A DNA stretch of 64,000 nucleotides from CAIKMD01 sp963729935 (lineage in GTDB: Bacteria; Pseudomonadota; Alphaproteobacteria; ATCC43930; CGMCC-115725), in assembly GCA_963729935.1 (NCBI GenBank), contig CAVSPW010000002.1:124001-188000 (forward strand), given 5' to 3'. Shown here piece after piece: positions 43,157 to 52,055 of this stretch; the first letter of the stretch is position 1, and every line of letters starts with the position of its first letter. Under the pieces are notes generated by a model. That model was given only the letters and a program-made list of their open reading frames with translations, had not been told where the DNA came from and did not search any database. A program made the position numbers and the translations under genes.

Positions 43157-44458
43157 ATGCTTGATGCGAAACATGACCGAGCCCTTTATGCGCGGCACGC
43201 ATCCAGCGTTATCGCGATTCTCATCGCGCTCGCCGGCGGGGCAATCATTGTCGGCCCCGTCTTCGCCGATCCGCTCGCCACCGGGGGCGCGACGCTTGCA
43301 GGCACCGCCGCCATCGCGCCCAGCCGCGAAAGCACCCTGATTTTCCCGAATTCGCCCGACGCCGATCGCATCCCCGATGTGCTCCGACCGCCCGCCGCAC
43401 CCGAGTTATTCCAACCGCAGGCGTCGGAGCCGCAGCCGCGCGCACCGTCGGCCGCGCAATTGAAGCTCGGCGTGCCGCTGCGCTGCGACGATCCGGCGGG
43501 GTTTTTTCCCCATATCCCGACTTGCAAGGTCGCGTGGCGCGAAATCACGTCGATCATCTCGGCCGTCATCGAACCCTATGAAAAATCGAACGGCAACACG
43601 ACGAGCAAGATCTCGACCAGCCCGAATGCTCCAAGCCCCGGCGGTGACACGCACGCACGCACGGCCCGCGACGCCTCCGCCAGCGAGACTCTTTCCGCGC
43701 TCAACCTCGAAGCCCAACGCAAGCGCGACGAAAAGGATCGCGAGCGCCGGCGCGCCGCCGACCCGGCGATACCATCCGACGCTGTGCATCTCACGCCGCC
43801 GCCGAAACGCGCGATTGCCGAGCCGGAACCTGCCATCGTAACGGTCGAACCACAGCCGACGAAAGCGGCAGTCGCGCCGCAACAGGCCAAAGCGGTCACG
43901 GTGCTGCGCCCGACCGAGGCGGCCACCGAGCGGGGACGGCAAGAGCTCGCCTCACTGGGCGGCCCGGCTTTGCAAAAATCGAACCGTGGCGGAAAGAACG
44001 ATTCGGGCGATTCGGAAGTCACTTGGTCCTTGTCGCCCTCGGCCAACGCGGCCGCCAAGAGCCCGATCCTGACAGCGCGGTCGAAACAGGTCTCGCCGAA
44101 CGGCGCGGCGTTTGCGGTGGTCGATGCCGCCTGCAACACGCGCGACAAACAATTTTCCTTGCGGGCCGCGTTGGTCAACGCGGCAGGCGACGCGCTCATC
44201 CCCCTCACCGAGCGCATGCAGCTCGGCGACGCCGCTATGCGATCGGCCTATTTTCACACCGAACTTGCATTCAATGAACTCGTGCTCACGCGCGGCTTCG
44301 GCGGTCAGGCCGTATCGGATGCATTCGCTGATATGCTGCTCGCGGCCAAACGGGCGCTTTACGAGATCAAGACAAATCAGGGGACGGTCTTGATTAAAGT
44401 CGCATCGGCTGACGGGAATCTGCGCAAGGTGCTGCAGGCCTGCCAGAGCCGGAACTGA
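43157..44458 (+). CDS. exported low-complexity protein of unknown function
   Basis: The 433-residue product has an N-terminal hydrophobic segment (SVIAILIALAGGAIIVGPVFA), a short conserved-looking region (KLGVPLRCDDPAGFFPHIPTCKVAWREI), then a long charged and Pro/Ala-rich middle. The C-terminal domain has two cysteines (AACNTRDK, LQACQ). The disordered centre suggests a linker across the periplasm. No family is recognised. The ATG at 43157 is used. Confidence 0.6.
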   Translation: MLDAKHDRALYARHASSVIAILIALAGGAIIVGPVFADPLATGGATLAGTAAIAPSRESTLIFPNSPDADRIPDVLRPPAAPELFQPQASEPQPRAPSAAQLKLGVPLRCDDPAGFFPHIPTCKVAWREITSIISAVIEPYEKSNGNTTSKISTSPNAPSPGGDTHARTARDASASETLSALNLEAQRKRDEKDRERRRAADPAIPSDAVHLTPPPKRAIAEPEPAIVTVEPQPTKAAVAPQQAKAVTVLRPTEAATERGRQELASLGGPALQKSNRGGKNDSGDSEVTWSLSPSANAAAKSPILTARSKQVSPNGAAFAVVDAACNTRDKQFSLRAALVNAAGDALIPLTERMQLGDAAMRSAYFHTELAFNELVLTRGFGGQAVSDAFADMLLAAKRALYEIKTNQGTVLIKVASADGNLRKVLQACQSRN

Positions 44459-44539
44459 TCGTCGCGTCATCGAGCGCCGCGCGAGGGGCGTGCCCGGTGC
44501 GAATTGCGGCGCCACTCAATTCCGACTGGAACGACGCAT

Positions 44540-45034
44540 TCAATCGCTGGCTAAAGGCGCGATCCATTTCTCGCCGGGCCGGGCCGCTGCCAGCCACGCG
44601 GCGCAAGCATCCGCTGCTCGATCGGCTTCGCGCGGCGCCCAGGGCGCAAATTCCTTGTCCGTCTCCGCGATAAAGGGACCAGGCTTGATCTCGAGCGCGA
44701 CCGCGCCAAACGTCGCAAAGACGAAGCTATGCCACGTCCCACCCGGGATCTCGACCAGGCTTCCGCTTCCGGCATCGAGCGCGTGGCGTTGCGCGACGGC
44801 GCCGTCATCGCCGAACAGGATCACTTCGATGCGGCCACGCAGCGGCGCAAAGAGTTCCCAGCGCTGCGGCGCGTGGCGATGCGGGCGGATATAGCTTCCC
44901 GGCTCGCCCGCGTTGAGGAAACGCTGGATCGGATCCGTAAGCGCGGGATGAAGATTGAGGTTGAGCCTCCGCCGCGGCGCGGCGGAGGCGCGCGCAACGA
45001 ACGCATCGATTGCTCGCGAATCAAGAAAGCCCAT
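44540..45034 (-). CDS. WbuC family cupin metalloprotein
   Basis: The 164-residue protein is a cupin with the WbuC pattern: RRRLNLNLHPALTDPIQRFLNA, SYIRPHRHAPQRWELFAPLRGRI with metal ligands, and GTWHSFVFATFGAVALEIKPGPF. WbuC proteins often sit near polysaccharide genes; here the neighbours are unrelated. The ATG at 45032-45034 is the start. The enzyme activity is not known. Confidence 0.85.
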   Translation of the reverse strand: MGFLDSRAIDAFVARASAAPRRRLNLNLHPALTDPIQRFLNAGEPGSYIRPHRHAPQRWELFAPLRGRIEVILFGDDGAVAQRHALDAGSGSLVEIPGGTWHSFVFATFGAVALEIKPGPFIAETDKEFAPWAPREADRAADACAAWLAAARPGEKWIAPLASD

Positions 45035-45136
45035 CCCGCTGCCCCGCGCTCATCCGCCTCTCCGACGGCCGGGGCAAGGATATTGCGGATCGCCAGACTC
45101 CATCAATGGCCGCGAGGCCCACGAGGCCGAGCCGGG

Positions 45137-45433
45137 CTATATTGCCTGAAGCAGATCGCGTGTCATTTGATCCGAAGCGCTCATGACCTTGGCGGCAGCC
45201 GCATAGGCCTGTTTGGCGACGATCAGATTGACCAGCTCGCTCCCGATATCGACGCCCGCTTGCGCCGATGCGACGATGGGCCCCACCGCGACGCCCGCGC
45301 TCATCGGGATCAGCGTCACCTGTTGGGCCTGGTAACCGGGTGTCTCCGCGTTCGCGATGTTGTTCGCGATCATGCCGATATTGATCTGCTGCGCCTGCAG
45401 CGCGGAACCCGCAATACTCAACGCGTCCGTCAT
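45137..45433 (-). CDS. orphan flagellar basal-body rod-like protein
   Basis: The 98-residue protein carries the flg_bb_rod N-terminus (ALSIAGSALQAQQINIGMIANNIANAETPGY) and a short C-terminal helix (ELVNLIVAKQAYAAAAKVMSASDQM), which are the two interacting ends of FlgB/FlgC/FlgF/FlgG. The middle is much shorter than in FlgC (about 135). No other flagellar genes lie nearby. It may be a degenerate or specialised rod protein. The ATG at 45431-45433 is used; another lies 12 bases upstream. Confidence 0.7.
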   Translation of the reverse strand: MTDALSIAGSALQAQQINIGMIANNIANAETPGYQAQQVTLIPMSAGVAVGPIVASAQAGVDIGSELVNLIVAKQAYAAAAKVMSASDQMTRDLLQAI

Positions 45434-45746
45434 GCGTTCATCCATTCATCGCGATCGGCGACAGTGGATAGGAGACACCAAGCGCTTTGACGGAGTGTGA
45501 ACAATCGCCGCAATTTTCCCGGCATTTTATCGACCGGCGCGCCTTGCCGCGCGGCGATGTTGCGCGCTTTCCCCATTCCGTTCATTGCGCCAAAAATTCG
45601 GCGATAAACTTCGAAGAGGGCTGCACAAATCACCGTGGAAAGTGATGTCGATCGCGGCCGATGTCACCTATCATTCCGGTGCTGGCCGGCGATTTCATAT
45701 CGCCGCTTTGGGCGTCATCACCGCCAGTGAAGTCGTGGAGACAGTC

Positions 45747-46451
45747 ATGCAGATCATCGGCATCGCTTCGCAGAAAGGCGGCTCGGGCAAGACGACGCTG
45801 GCCGGCCATCTTGCCGTTCAGGCCGAGGGCGCGGGCGCCGGTCCGGTCGCGCTCGTCGACACCGACCCCCAAGGCAGCCTGTCGGAATGGTGGAATGCCC
45901 GCAAAGCGGAAACGCCGCGTTTCGCGCGCACCAGCCCCGGCCGCCTCCCGCAGGACATCGAGCAGATGCGCGCGCTCGGCATCGAGCTACTGATCATCGA
46001 TACGCCGCCGGCGATCGAGTCGACGATCACCGACGTCATCAATCTGTGCGACCTCGTGCTCATTCCGGTGCGGCCGAGCCCGCACGATCTGCGCGCGGTC
46101 GGCGCCACGGTGGATATCGTCGAGAAGCTCGGAAAGCCGCTGATCTTCGTCGTCAACGGCGCCACGCCGCGCGCGCGCATCACGAATGAGGCGGTCATGG
46201 CGCTGTCGCAGCACGGCACGCTCGCACCGGTCATCCTGCACCATCGCACCGGCTTCGCCGCCAGCATGATCGACGGCCGCACCGTCGGCGAAATCCGCGG
46301 CGAGGCACGCAGCGCCGGCGAAATCGCGCTGCTTTGGGGATATATCGGCCATCGCCTCAAACGGGACGTGCGGACGCTCCTGTCGCCGACGCTCTTTACG
46401 CCGGCGCCGAAAATGGCCGCGACGCCGGTCGCGACGCAGGTGGCCCCATGA
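45747..46451 (+). CDS. ParA-family ATPase
   Basis: The 234-residue ATPase has the deviant Walker A QKGGSGKTTLAG at about residues 9-20, VDTDPQGSLSEWW (switch I) and LLIIDTPPAIES (Walker B). Unlike plasmid ParA it has no N-terminal HTH. Upstream in-frame codons are excluded since MQIIGIASQKGG is the normal start. The stop overlaps the next start (ATGA), so three genes form one operon. The system could position a cell component; there is no parB or parS evidence nearby. Confidence 0.88.
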   Translation: MQIIGIASQKGGSGKTTLAGHLAVQAEGAGAGPVALVDTDPQGSLSEWWNARKAETPRFARTSPGRLPQDIEQMRALGIELLIIDTPPAIESTITDVINLCDLVLIPVRPSPHDLRAVGATVDIVEKLGKPLIFVVNGATPRARITNEAVMALSQHGTLAPVILHHRTGFAASMIDGRTVGEIRGEARSAGEIALLWGYIGHRLKRDVRTLLSPTLFTPAPKMAATPVATQVAP

Positions 46452-46843
46452 GCCGGTCGGATGCGGCCACGCTTTCGGCGGATTTGCTCGTGACCAAGGG
46501 CGGCGCCGGACCCAGCCACCTGGCGCCGCGACTTGGTGACCGCATCGCCCTGGGCGCGCTCTATGGCGGCGCGCCGTTGCGGCCCATGCCTTCGCCTCCC
46601 GCGGCAGCGCCCAAGAGCGACCGGCCGGGCCGAATTCTCCTTCGCCTCGACGAGGCGCGGCGGCACCGTCTTCGCCTTGCCGCCGCGCATCGCGGCACAA
46701 GCAGCCAAGCGATACTTCTGTCCGCGCTCGACCATTACCTCACCCGCGTCATGCCGACGCTGTTGGCCGAGCGCTGTCCCTGCATCGAGGGCGCCGAGCA
46801 CAGCCGCAGCGACGAATGCTGCGGTGGGCGCAACGGTCCATGA
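46448..46843 (+). CDS. ribbon-helix-helix-like partner of the ParA ATPase
   Basis: The 131-residue product has a disordered N-terminal half followed by a possible RHH fold: RILLRLDEARRHRLRLAAAHRGTSSQAILLSALDHYL, typical of a beta strand and two helices. The tail has three cysteines (RCPCIEGAEH, DECCGG). Small RHH proteins serve as ParB-like partners in plasmid partition. It overlaps the ParA gene and the next gene by four bases each, which argues for a stable complex. Confidence 0.7.
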   Translation: MSRSDAATLSADLLVTKGGAGPSHLAPRLGDRIALGALYGGAPLRPMPSPPAAAPKSDRPGRILLRLDEARRHRLRLAAAHRGTSSQAILLSALDHYLTRVMPTLLAERCPCIEGAEHSRSDECCGGRNGP

Positions 46844-47745
46844 GCGCCGATCCCTCCGCAAGACGGGAGCCGCCCGTCCAAGGCGCACCGGCCTCGCTTT
46901 CCGCGGTGAAGGTGCGGCGCGAGCGGCGCCTGCCGGGCAAGAGCGCCAAGACGGGCGACCTCACGACGCAATTGACGGCGAAAGCGCCCAAAGCGACGAA
47001 ATCATCGGCGCCCGTCATAGCGCTTCCCGCGCCGACGCCGCTCACGCTCCTTACGCCTCCGACGCCAACCAACCGCGCGCCCGCGGCTTCTTCCACAGAG
47101 CGTGATACGCCGGCTTCGGCGCCCGACATCATCTTCGCACCCGCGCCCGAGCCCGAGCCCGCCGCGCCGGAAGCGACGCCATCAAAGCCAGTGGAGAATA
47201 CGGCACCGACCGCGCCGCCGCCTCAGGCGGCGGCGCCGGTCATCGCCCTCGCGCCCGAGACAACGGTTCCGGTCACGCCCGCGGCCTCGCGGCTGGAATC
47301 GGTCTCGCCGCCGCCGCGTGCGGCGTTCGCGTCGCAAAGGCCGCACGACAACGCGGAACTCGTCAATTATTGGAATGAAATGCGCGGCGCCCATCGCGTG
47401 CCGGCCTTCGCCATGCTCGATCGCGAGCGTGTCGCGAGCTCCTGGCCGGATAGTCTGATGGTGACCTATGCCGAGAACGACGCGGCGATGCCGCAGGTCA
47501 AGCGGCTAAGCAAGCCCACGGGCGACATCGAATATTCGCCCATGGTCACGGATTGGATCATCTCCTGCGCGCGCCAAGTCGCGCGCGTCGGCGAAGCGAT
47601 GGAAGACATGCAGGAATTCCCGCTATCGGGCGGCGTTGCGGGCTATCACCTGCTGTTGCTGCCCTTCGCTGCGCCGCAGAGCAAGGCCATGCACGTCGTT
47701 TGCCATTTGAGCCGGCCGCATCAAGAGCGCGCGGCGCGCGCTTGA
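46840..47745 (+). CDS. PAS-like domain protein with proline-rich N-terminus
   Basis: The 301-residue protein has a Pro/Ala-rich disordered segment of about 170 residues. A C-terminal domain then reads ELVNYWNEMRGAHRVPAFAMLD, MVTYAENDAAMP, DWIISCARQVARVGEAMEDM and YHLLLLPFAA. This looks like the PAS_5 domain seen in Rhodospirillales proteins, and the gene at 49412 has a related domain. It could be a sensor that links to the ParA. The function is unproven. Confidence 0.65.
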   Translation: MSADPSARREPPVQGAPASLSAVKVRRERRLPGKSAKTGDLTTQLTAKAPKATKSSAPVIALPAPTPLTLLTPPTPTNRAPAASSTERDTPASAPDIIFAPAPEPEPAAPEATPSKPVENTAPTAPPPQAAAPVIALAPETTVPVTPAASRLESVSPPPRAAFASQRPHDNAELVNYWNEMRGAHRVPAFAMLDRERVASSWPDSLMVTYAENDAAMPQVKRLSKPTGDIEYSPMVTDWIISCARQVARVGEAMEDMQEFPLSGGVAGYHLLLLPFAAPQSKAMHVVCHLSRPHQERAARA

Positions 47746-47767
47746 GCTCCGCCCGCGGTTGAGAGGT

Positions 47768-48718
47768 TTAGTCGGGCGAGCCGATGCGCTCGACCGCAAT
47801 CCCGCGGCGCTCGAGCGCCGCTTGCACGCTGTCGGATCCCGCGAGATGGGCCGCGCCCACCGCGACAAATTTCACGCCGGAGCCTTGCAGCATTTTCGAG
47901 ATCGCGCCGGCCCATGCGGTGTTGCGATCGACGAGAATCTTGCGATAGAGATCCGGAAAGGGGTGTTTCACTTCATCGATCATGATGCGCGTGATGGCGG
48001 CTTCGTCGCCGTTCAGCCAGGCATCGACCAGCGCATCGAGCTGAGTGGTCCCTTTCGAGAAATCCTGCAGCGTGTTCTTGAGCAATTCGATCTCGAGCGG
48101 CGTGCTCATATCGCCAAAGAAGTGCATCTGCTGCGCGAAGGTCTCGAAGCCGAGGATCGGTTTGCCGACGATCGATTCGTCATGCAGAAGGAGCTGCTCG
48201 ACCCCGCGATTGGGATCGTAGCCCGCATGCGCGACGAGCGCGCCTTCGAGCGCCACCGAAACGAACCACGGGCGCATCGGTTCGAATGCCTTTTCGCCTT
48301 CTTTGACGCCGAGTGATTTCGCGACCACATCGAGACGCGCGAGATCGGGCGGCGACAATTTGCTCGAGAGAGGGTGCTGCGGATCGTAGCCGAGCTGAGC
48401 GGTAAGCTTGCGCGCTTCCGCCTGATCGTCGGGGTCGGGAACTTCGAGCCAGAGCTCCTGGCTCGACGCCAGCGCCTCGGCAATGACGCGCGATTCCCAA
48501 ACCTGGTTCTTTTTCAACAGATGGATCGTACCGAACAAATAGACCGTCGCGTGCGGCCCTTTTGCCACCCAAAGGCCAGGCTCGGCAACCGCCGGCAGGC
48601 AGAGGACGAGCAGCGCAAGCCCTGTCCGCATTGCGGCCGCCGCGATCGCGCGCATCACGAAGGCGAAAGCTCGAATCATGCACACCGCCACTTGTCCGAT
48701 TTTGCGAACACCAAACAT
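47768..48718 (-). CDS. TraB/GumN family protein
   Basis: The 316-residue protein has a hydrophobic leader and the TraB/GumN domain, with the N-terminal GTIHLL motif (YLFGTIHLLKKNQVWES), the strand ELWLEVPDPDD, and VAVGAAHLAGSDSVQ near the end, the second half of the active site. Family members are putative proteases. The start could be at 48718 or further in (MRTGLALLVLCLPAVAEP). It is convergent with the PAS-like gene. Confidence 0.86.
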   Translation of the reverse strand: MFGVRKIGQVAVCMIRAFAFVMRAIAAAAMRTGLALLVLCLPAVAEPGLWVAKGPHATVYLFGTIHLLKKNQVWESRVIAEALASSQELWLEVPDPDDQAEARKLTAQLGYDPQHPLSSKLSPPDLARLDVVAKSLGVKEGEKAFEPMRPWFVSVALEGALVAHAGYDPNRGVEQLLLHDESIVGKPILGFETFAQQMHFFGDMSTPLEIELLKNTLQDFSKGTTQLDALVDAWLNGDEAAITRIMIDEVKHPFPDLYRKILVDRNTAWAGAISKMLQGSGVKFVAVGAAHLAGSDSVQAALERRGIAVERIGSPD

Positions 48719-48834
48719 GGTTAATATGCCGCGCCAATCGCTGCCAAAACGTTAACGGGCGCAAAGCCTGGCCCCGATCACGGCTGCGAGGACGGCACGG
48801 TAATTCGGTGATGAGGATTGAAGGCGCGCGGCGC

Positions 48835-49407
48835 CTAATGCTGCGGAAAGATGCTGGGGAATTTCGATTCCAGCGTGTTCGATTTCGGGCTCGAACGCTG
48901 TGCCGCCGCCGAATCGAACGCCCAGGGCGTTTGCGGCTGACGCCAGACATAAAAGCACGCGCACCAGGCCAGCACAAAACCGACCGCGGCCCAGGTTGGC
49001 CATGTCACGCGCCGAAACGATGCCCATGCCGCGGGAACGCCGAGCTTCGGTTTTGCCGTCGGAGCACCGCGTCGGCTTTCGCGTCTGAGTTCCTCGGGCA
49101 CCCGGTCGATCTGCAGCTTGCGCCGCGTGCCGGGCTGGGGCCGTGGCGGCCCGGAATCGGCGTCGCGCTGATCCTGGGGTGTTGCGCGATAGACCCTGAC
49201 TTCTTTGAATTGGCCGTCCTCGGTATGCAGCACCGCGACCACTTGAACACCCAACCGCGCCTGCCCGCTCTTCAACAGCGAATTCGCCAGGTTGATCGCG
49301 ATTTGCTTGTCATCGGCAACGCTGTCGAGCAGCCAGCGGTCGCCCGAACGTCGTTGGACTTCGAAGGTGCGCGCCTGCGCCGGCGCGATCCGGTTGGGCT
49401 GGGGCAT
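48835..49407 (-). CDS. membrane protein of unknown function
   Basis: The 190-residue protein has an N-terminal globular region (FEVQRRSGDRWLLDSVADDKQIAINLANSLL ... VQVVAVLHTEDGQFKEVRVYR), a Pro/Arg-rich linker and one membrane helix near residue 138-155 (WAAVGFVLAWCACFYVWR). No domain is recognised. It starts four bases after the PAS-like gene stop, so both are in one transcript. Confidence 0.6.
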   Translation of the reverse strand: MPQPNRIAPAQARTFEVQRRSGDRWLLDSVADDKQIAINLANSLLKSGQARLGVQVVAVLHTEDGQFKEVRVYRATPQDQRDADSGPPRPQPGTRRKLQIDRVPEELRRESRRGAPTAKPKLGVPAAWASFRRVTWPTWAAVGFVLAWCACFYVWRQPQTPWAFDSAAAQRSSPKSNTLESKFPSIFPQH

Positions 49408-49411
49408 CGGG

Positions 49412-49882
49412 CTAGCTCACCGCACGCCAATTTGCGGCGCCGAGGATGCGTGCGATCCTGCCGTGATCGTCGATCAACGGCGCCATGATGCTGCGATAAA
49501 GAACTGAAATTCCCTGATTGGGCGCGACACCGCCGCGCGTCACCGGCACACCGCGGTCGACGATCTCCGGCCAGCAGCGGCCGACGAGACCGATGACCGA
49601 ATGATCGGGACATGCCGCGACGAGCGCCGTGCCGCCCGCCGGCCAGCCATCGACGCGCAGCGCCTCCCCGATATAGGTGAAGCAAGGACCCTCTTCGTGC
49701 AATAAGTCGATCATGAAGACTTGGCCGGCATCCTCGCCGGTATCGGCCTCGCCGAGCGAGCCGACCTTGGGCGGCATGTCGTCTTGGCAGGCTTGGCGCC
49801 ACAGCTCGAGCACGCGCAGCACCAAACGCTTTTCGCGGACCGGGGCAGGCAAATTCGCTGCGAGCGGAGCGACAGGGCTCAT
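49412..49882 (-). CDS. PAS-like (PAS_5) domain protein
   Basis: The 156-residue protein begins at the ATG 49880-49882 and has VLRVLELWRQACQDDMPPKVG, FMIDLLHEEGPCFTYIGEALR, DHSVIGLVGRCWPEIVDRGVPVTRGG and YRSIMAPLIDDHGRIARILGAANW, a PAS_5-like fold. This domain type senses small signals in alphaproteobacteria, but no output domain is attached. It overlaps a transcript with the next membrane protein gene, and a similar domain occurs in the gene at 46840. Confidence 0.72.
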   Translation of the reverse strand: MSPVAPLAANLPAPVREKRLVLRVLELWRQACQDDMPPKVGSLGEADTGEDAGQVFMIDLLHEEGPCFTYIGEALRVDGWPAGGTALVAACPDHSVIGLVGRCWPEIVDRGVPVTRGGVAPNQGISVLYRSIMAPLIDDHGRIARILGAANWRAVS

Positions 49883-50095
49883 AAAGGGTGCCTTCTCTCT
49901 CTCACCAACGCGAGCCCGACCGCAACCGCAGCGTCCCGCGCGCCCTCGACGTGGAAGTCGAAGGCCGTGACCCACACGATCCTTCATCAATCGGGTTAAA
50001 AAGGCGTTTCCGGCAACCCGAATTGACGCAGTGCCGGTACCGCCGTTAGAAAGATGCCGGCGGCCGCCCCTACCCGAGAGCGCGACCGCGCCGAT

Positions 50096-50133
50096 GCCGG
50101 ATTAGCTCAGCGGTAGAGCAGCGGTTTTGTAAT
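50096..50133 (+). pseudogene. 5' half of a tRNA-Thr(TGT) gene
   Basis: The sequence gccggattagctcagcggta continues through the D-arm and the anticodon stem (GCGGT) and loop (TTTGTAA), exactly like tRNA-Thr(TGT). After that the expected ACCGC stem half, the T-arm and the acceptor 3' strand are missing, replaced by unrelated sequence (tacgccgcaag...). It cannot fold as a tRNA. It marks a break point of an insertion or deletion. Confidence 0.7.
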
Positions 50134-50174
50134 ACGCCGCAAGCCGTCCCTTCCCAACCCGCACAATGCCGGAT

Positions 50175-50196
50175 AAGCCCGTTTTATCGGGTTTTT
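50175..50196 (+). terminator. terminator-like hairpin after the tRNA remnant
   Basis: AAGCCCG and CGGGTTT pair around a six-base loop (TTTTAT), with a T-run directly after. It may be the old terminator of the tRNA gene. Confidence 0.5.
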
Positions 50197-50434
50197 CTGC
50201 CTCCCTGCGCTAACCCCACCCCTTCTGATACCATCGCATTCCACGAGGTCCGGTGGCAAATCTGGTGGCAGTCGGGGGATACACATGGAGTTGGCAAAGC
50301 TTGGGCCCGAGCTGCCACATCGACATATTCCGCCTCGCCCATTTGAGACGTCCGACATCGCGTTGGGGGACCCCTCAACTCGTCTCGTGTCGGGGCAAGA
50401 AATGCTAGAGCGGGGTGGCCTTGGCGGCCTGAAG

Positions 50435-50540
50435 CCGGGCATCTTCAACACGGATCAGGGCAGCCAGCCCGCCATCGTGACAAAGCCGGAAAACTCTACC
50501 GTCCGGCGATCCAAAGATGGGTCTCAGAGCAGGTCACGTG
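50435..50540 (+). mobile_element. internally deleted IS3-family remnant (left of the hydantoinase cluster)
   Basis: Codons for PGIFNTDQGSQ (50435-50467), the second Asp motif of IS3 transposases, are joined directly to the 3' end of such an element: a stop TGA at 50478-50480 and the tail gaaaactctaccgtccggcg. Positions 50461-50520 align without gaps to 59671-59730 with 46 of 60 bases equal. Most of the element is gone. Confidence 0.6.
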
Positions 50541-50675
50541 GATATTCGTTGGTGTAGAGCTTGCTCATATCAGGCCGGGGGTTGAGAAGCTTAGTCTCCC
50601 TCACGAGCCCTCACCCTGAATCACCGGTCGCCGATTTGCAGAATCCCCGCTAAGTCCGCAAGTAGACAAAATGCG

Positions 50676-51779
50676 CTAATTCGGCAGGACGAGGCAATGC
50701 TCGGCCGGGAAGGTAAGGGTCACCTTGTCACCGCGGGCGAGCGACTGGGACGGGTGGAGCTGGACGCGGATCCGCTCGTCGCCGATGCGGACCACGCAAT
50801 CGAGTATATTGCCGAGATAGACGAGCGCGTCCACCTCGCCGGCAGCCGCGTTGCCCAAGGAACCGTTAGCGCCGACGGTGAGCGCCACGTTCTCCGGCCG
50901 GACCGCAATGGTGACCGTGTCGCCCTCGCGCGCGTCGCCCGCCACGCGGCAGGCGAAGGTACCGATCGGTGTCTCGACCTGGGCGACGCGCCCCTCGGCC
51001 GCGCTGCCGCTGCCAACGATGCGCGCCTTCAGGAAGTTCGATTTGCCGATGAAATCGGCGACGAAGGTGCCGCCCGGCTCGCCATAGATCTCGGACGGCT
51101 TGCCTTCCTGGACGATCAGTCCGTCCTTCATTACCGCGATGGTATCGGACATGGTCAGCGCCTCGATCTGCTCGTGGGTGACGAACAGGGTGGTGACGTT
51201 GAGGCGCTTGACCAGCTCGCGCAGCTCGAGCCGCATCTCCTCGCGTAGCTTGGCGTCGAGGTTGGACAGCGGCTCGTCAAGCAGTAGCACGCGCGGCTCG
51301 GCGACCAGCGCGCGCGCGAGGGCGAGGCGCTGCTGCTGGCCGCCCGACAGAAACGGCGCTGGCCGGTCCCCTAGCCCGCTGAGCTGCACTTGCGCCAGCG
51401 CGTTGTGCACCTTCTCGCTCATCTCGGCGTGGCTGGGCTTCGGCTTGCGATAGCGCAGCGGGAAGGCCACGTTGTCGAACACCGTCATGTGCGGCCAAAT
51501 CGCGTAGGACTGGAACACCATGCCGATGTTGCGGTGGTTGGGCGCCACCCACACGCCGGCCGAGGGATCGCACACCAGCTCGTCGCCGATGACGATCTGT
51601 CCTGCGTCCGGCCGCTCGAGCCCGGCGACGCAGCGGAGCGTCGTGGTCTTGCCGCAGCCCGACGGGCCAAGCAGCGTGTAGAACTGTCCCTGTCCCACCT
51701 CGAGCGACACGCCGCGCACCGCCTGGTGTTCGGTATCGGCCGATCGGTAGGTCATCTTGAGGTTGGTGATGCGGATCAC
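50676..51779 (-). CDS. ABC transporter ATP-binding protein (spermidine/iron type)
   Basis: The 367-residue ATPase is of the PotA/FbpC kind with Walker A GPSGCGKTTT near residue 39, the signature LSGGQQQRLALARAL, Walker B VLLLDEPLSNLDA, the H-loop FVTHEQ and a C-terminal TOBE domain. The start is GTG 51777-51779 with GGGAG upstream; the open frame continues far upstream but overlaps hyuA and has no coding character. It is divergent from hyuA and should power the importer whose other parts lie at 56260 and 57448. Confidence 0.9.
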   Translation of the reverse strand: MIRITNLKMTYRSADTEHQAVRGVSLEVGQGQFYTLLGPSGCGKTTTLRCVAGLERPDAGQIVIGDELVCDPSAGVWVAPNHRNIGMVFQSYAIWPHMTVFDNVAFPLRYRKPKPSHAEMSEKVHNALAQVQLSGLGDRPAPFLSGGQQQRLALARALVAEPRVLLLDEPLSNLDAKLREEMRLELRELVKRLNVTTLFVTHEQIEALTMSDTIAVMKDGLIVQEGKPSEIYGEPGGTFVADFIGKSNFLKARIVGSGSAAEGRVAQVETPIGTFACRVAGDAREGDTVTIAVRPENVALTVGANGSLGNAAAGEVDALVYLGNILDCVVRIGDERIRVQLHPSQSLARGDKVTLTFPAEHCLVLPN

Positions 51780-52055
51780 GTGTTGTCTCCCAGGCCCTTG
51801 GTTGTTCGGTCGTTTATTTGAGTTTACACGCCGGCAACGTATCGCGGGCCCTGTTCCCGGGCATTGCGTTCCCTCGCCACGCCGACCGAGTAGACTCGTT
51901 CGCACGCGCTTCATAGAATGACCCCTTCTTAGGTGCATGCCTAGAGCGGGTGCATGCCTAGCGCGCTTGGTTGACGAGCTCCGAAGCGTCGAAGTAGCGG
52001 TCCGGAAGACCGAGAGCGCTGTCGCTACGACGCGGTCTGCGATCGGGAGAGTTTG

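Larger units (their letters stand above)
50134..50675. other. gene-poor stretch with IS3 debris
   Basis: No convincing intact gene. It contains the hairpin at 50175-50196 and an IS3-family remnant at 50435-50540. The remainder shows nothing I can name. Confidence 0.5.
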
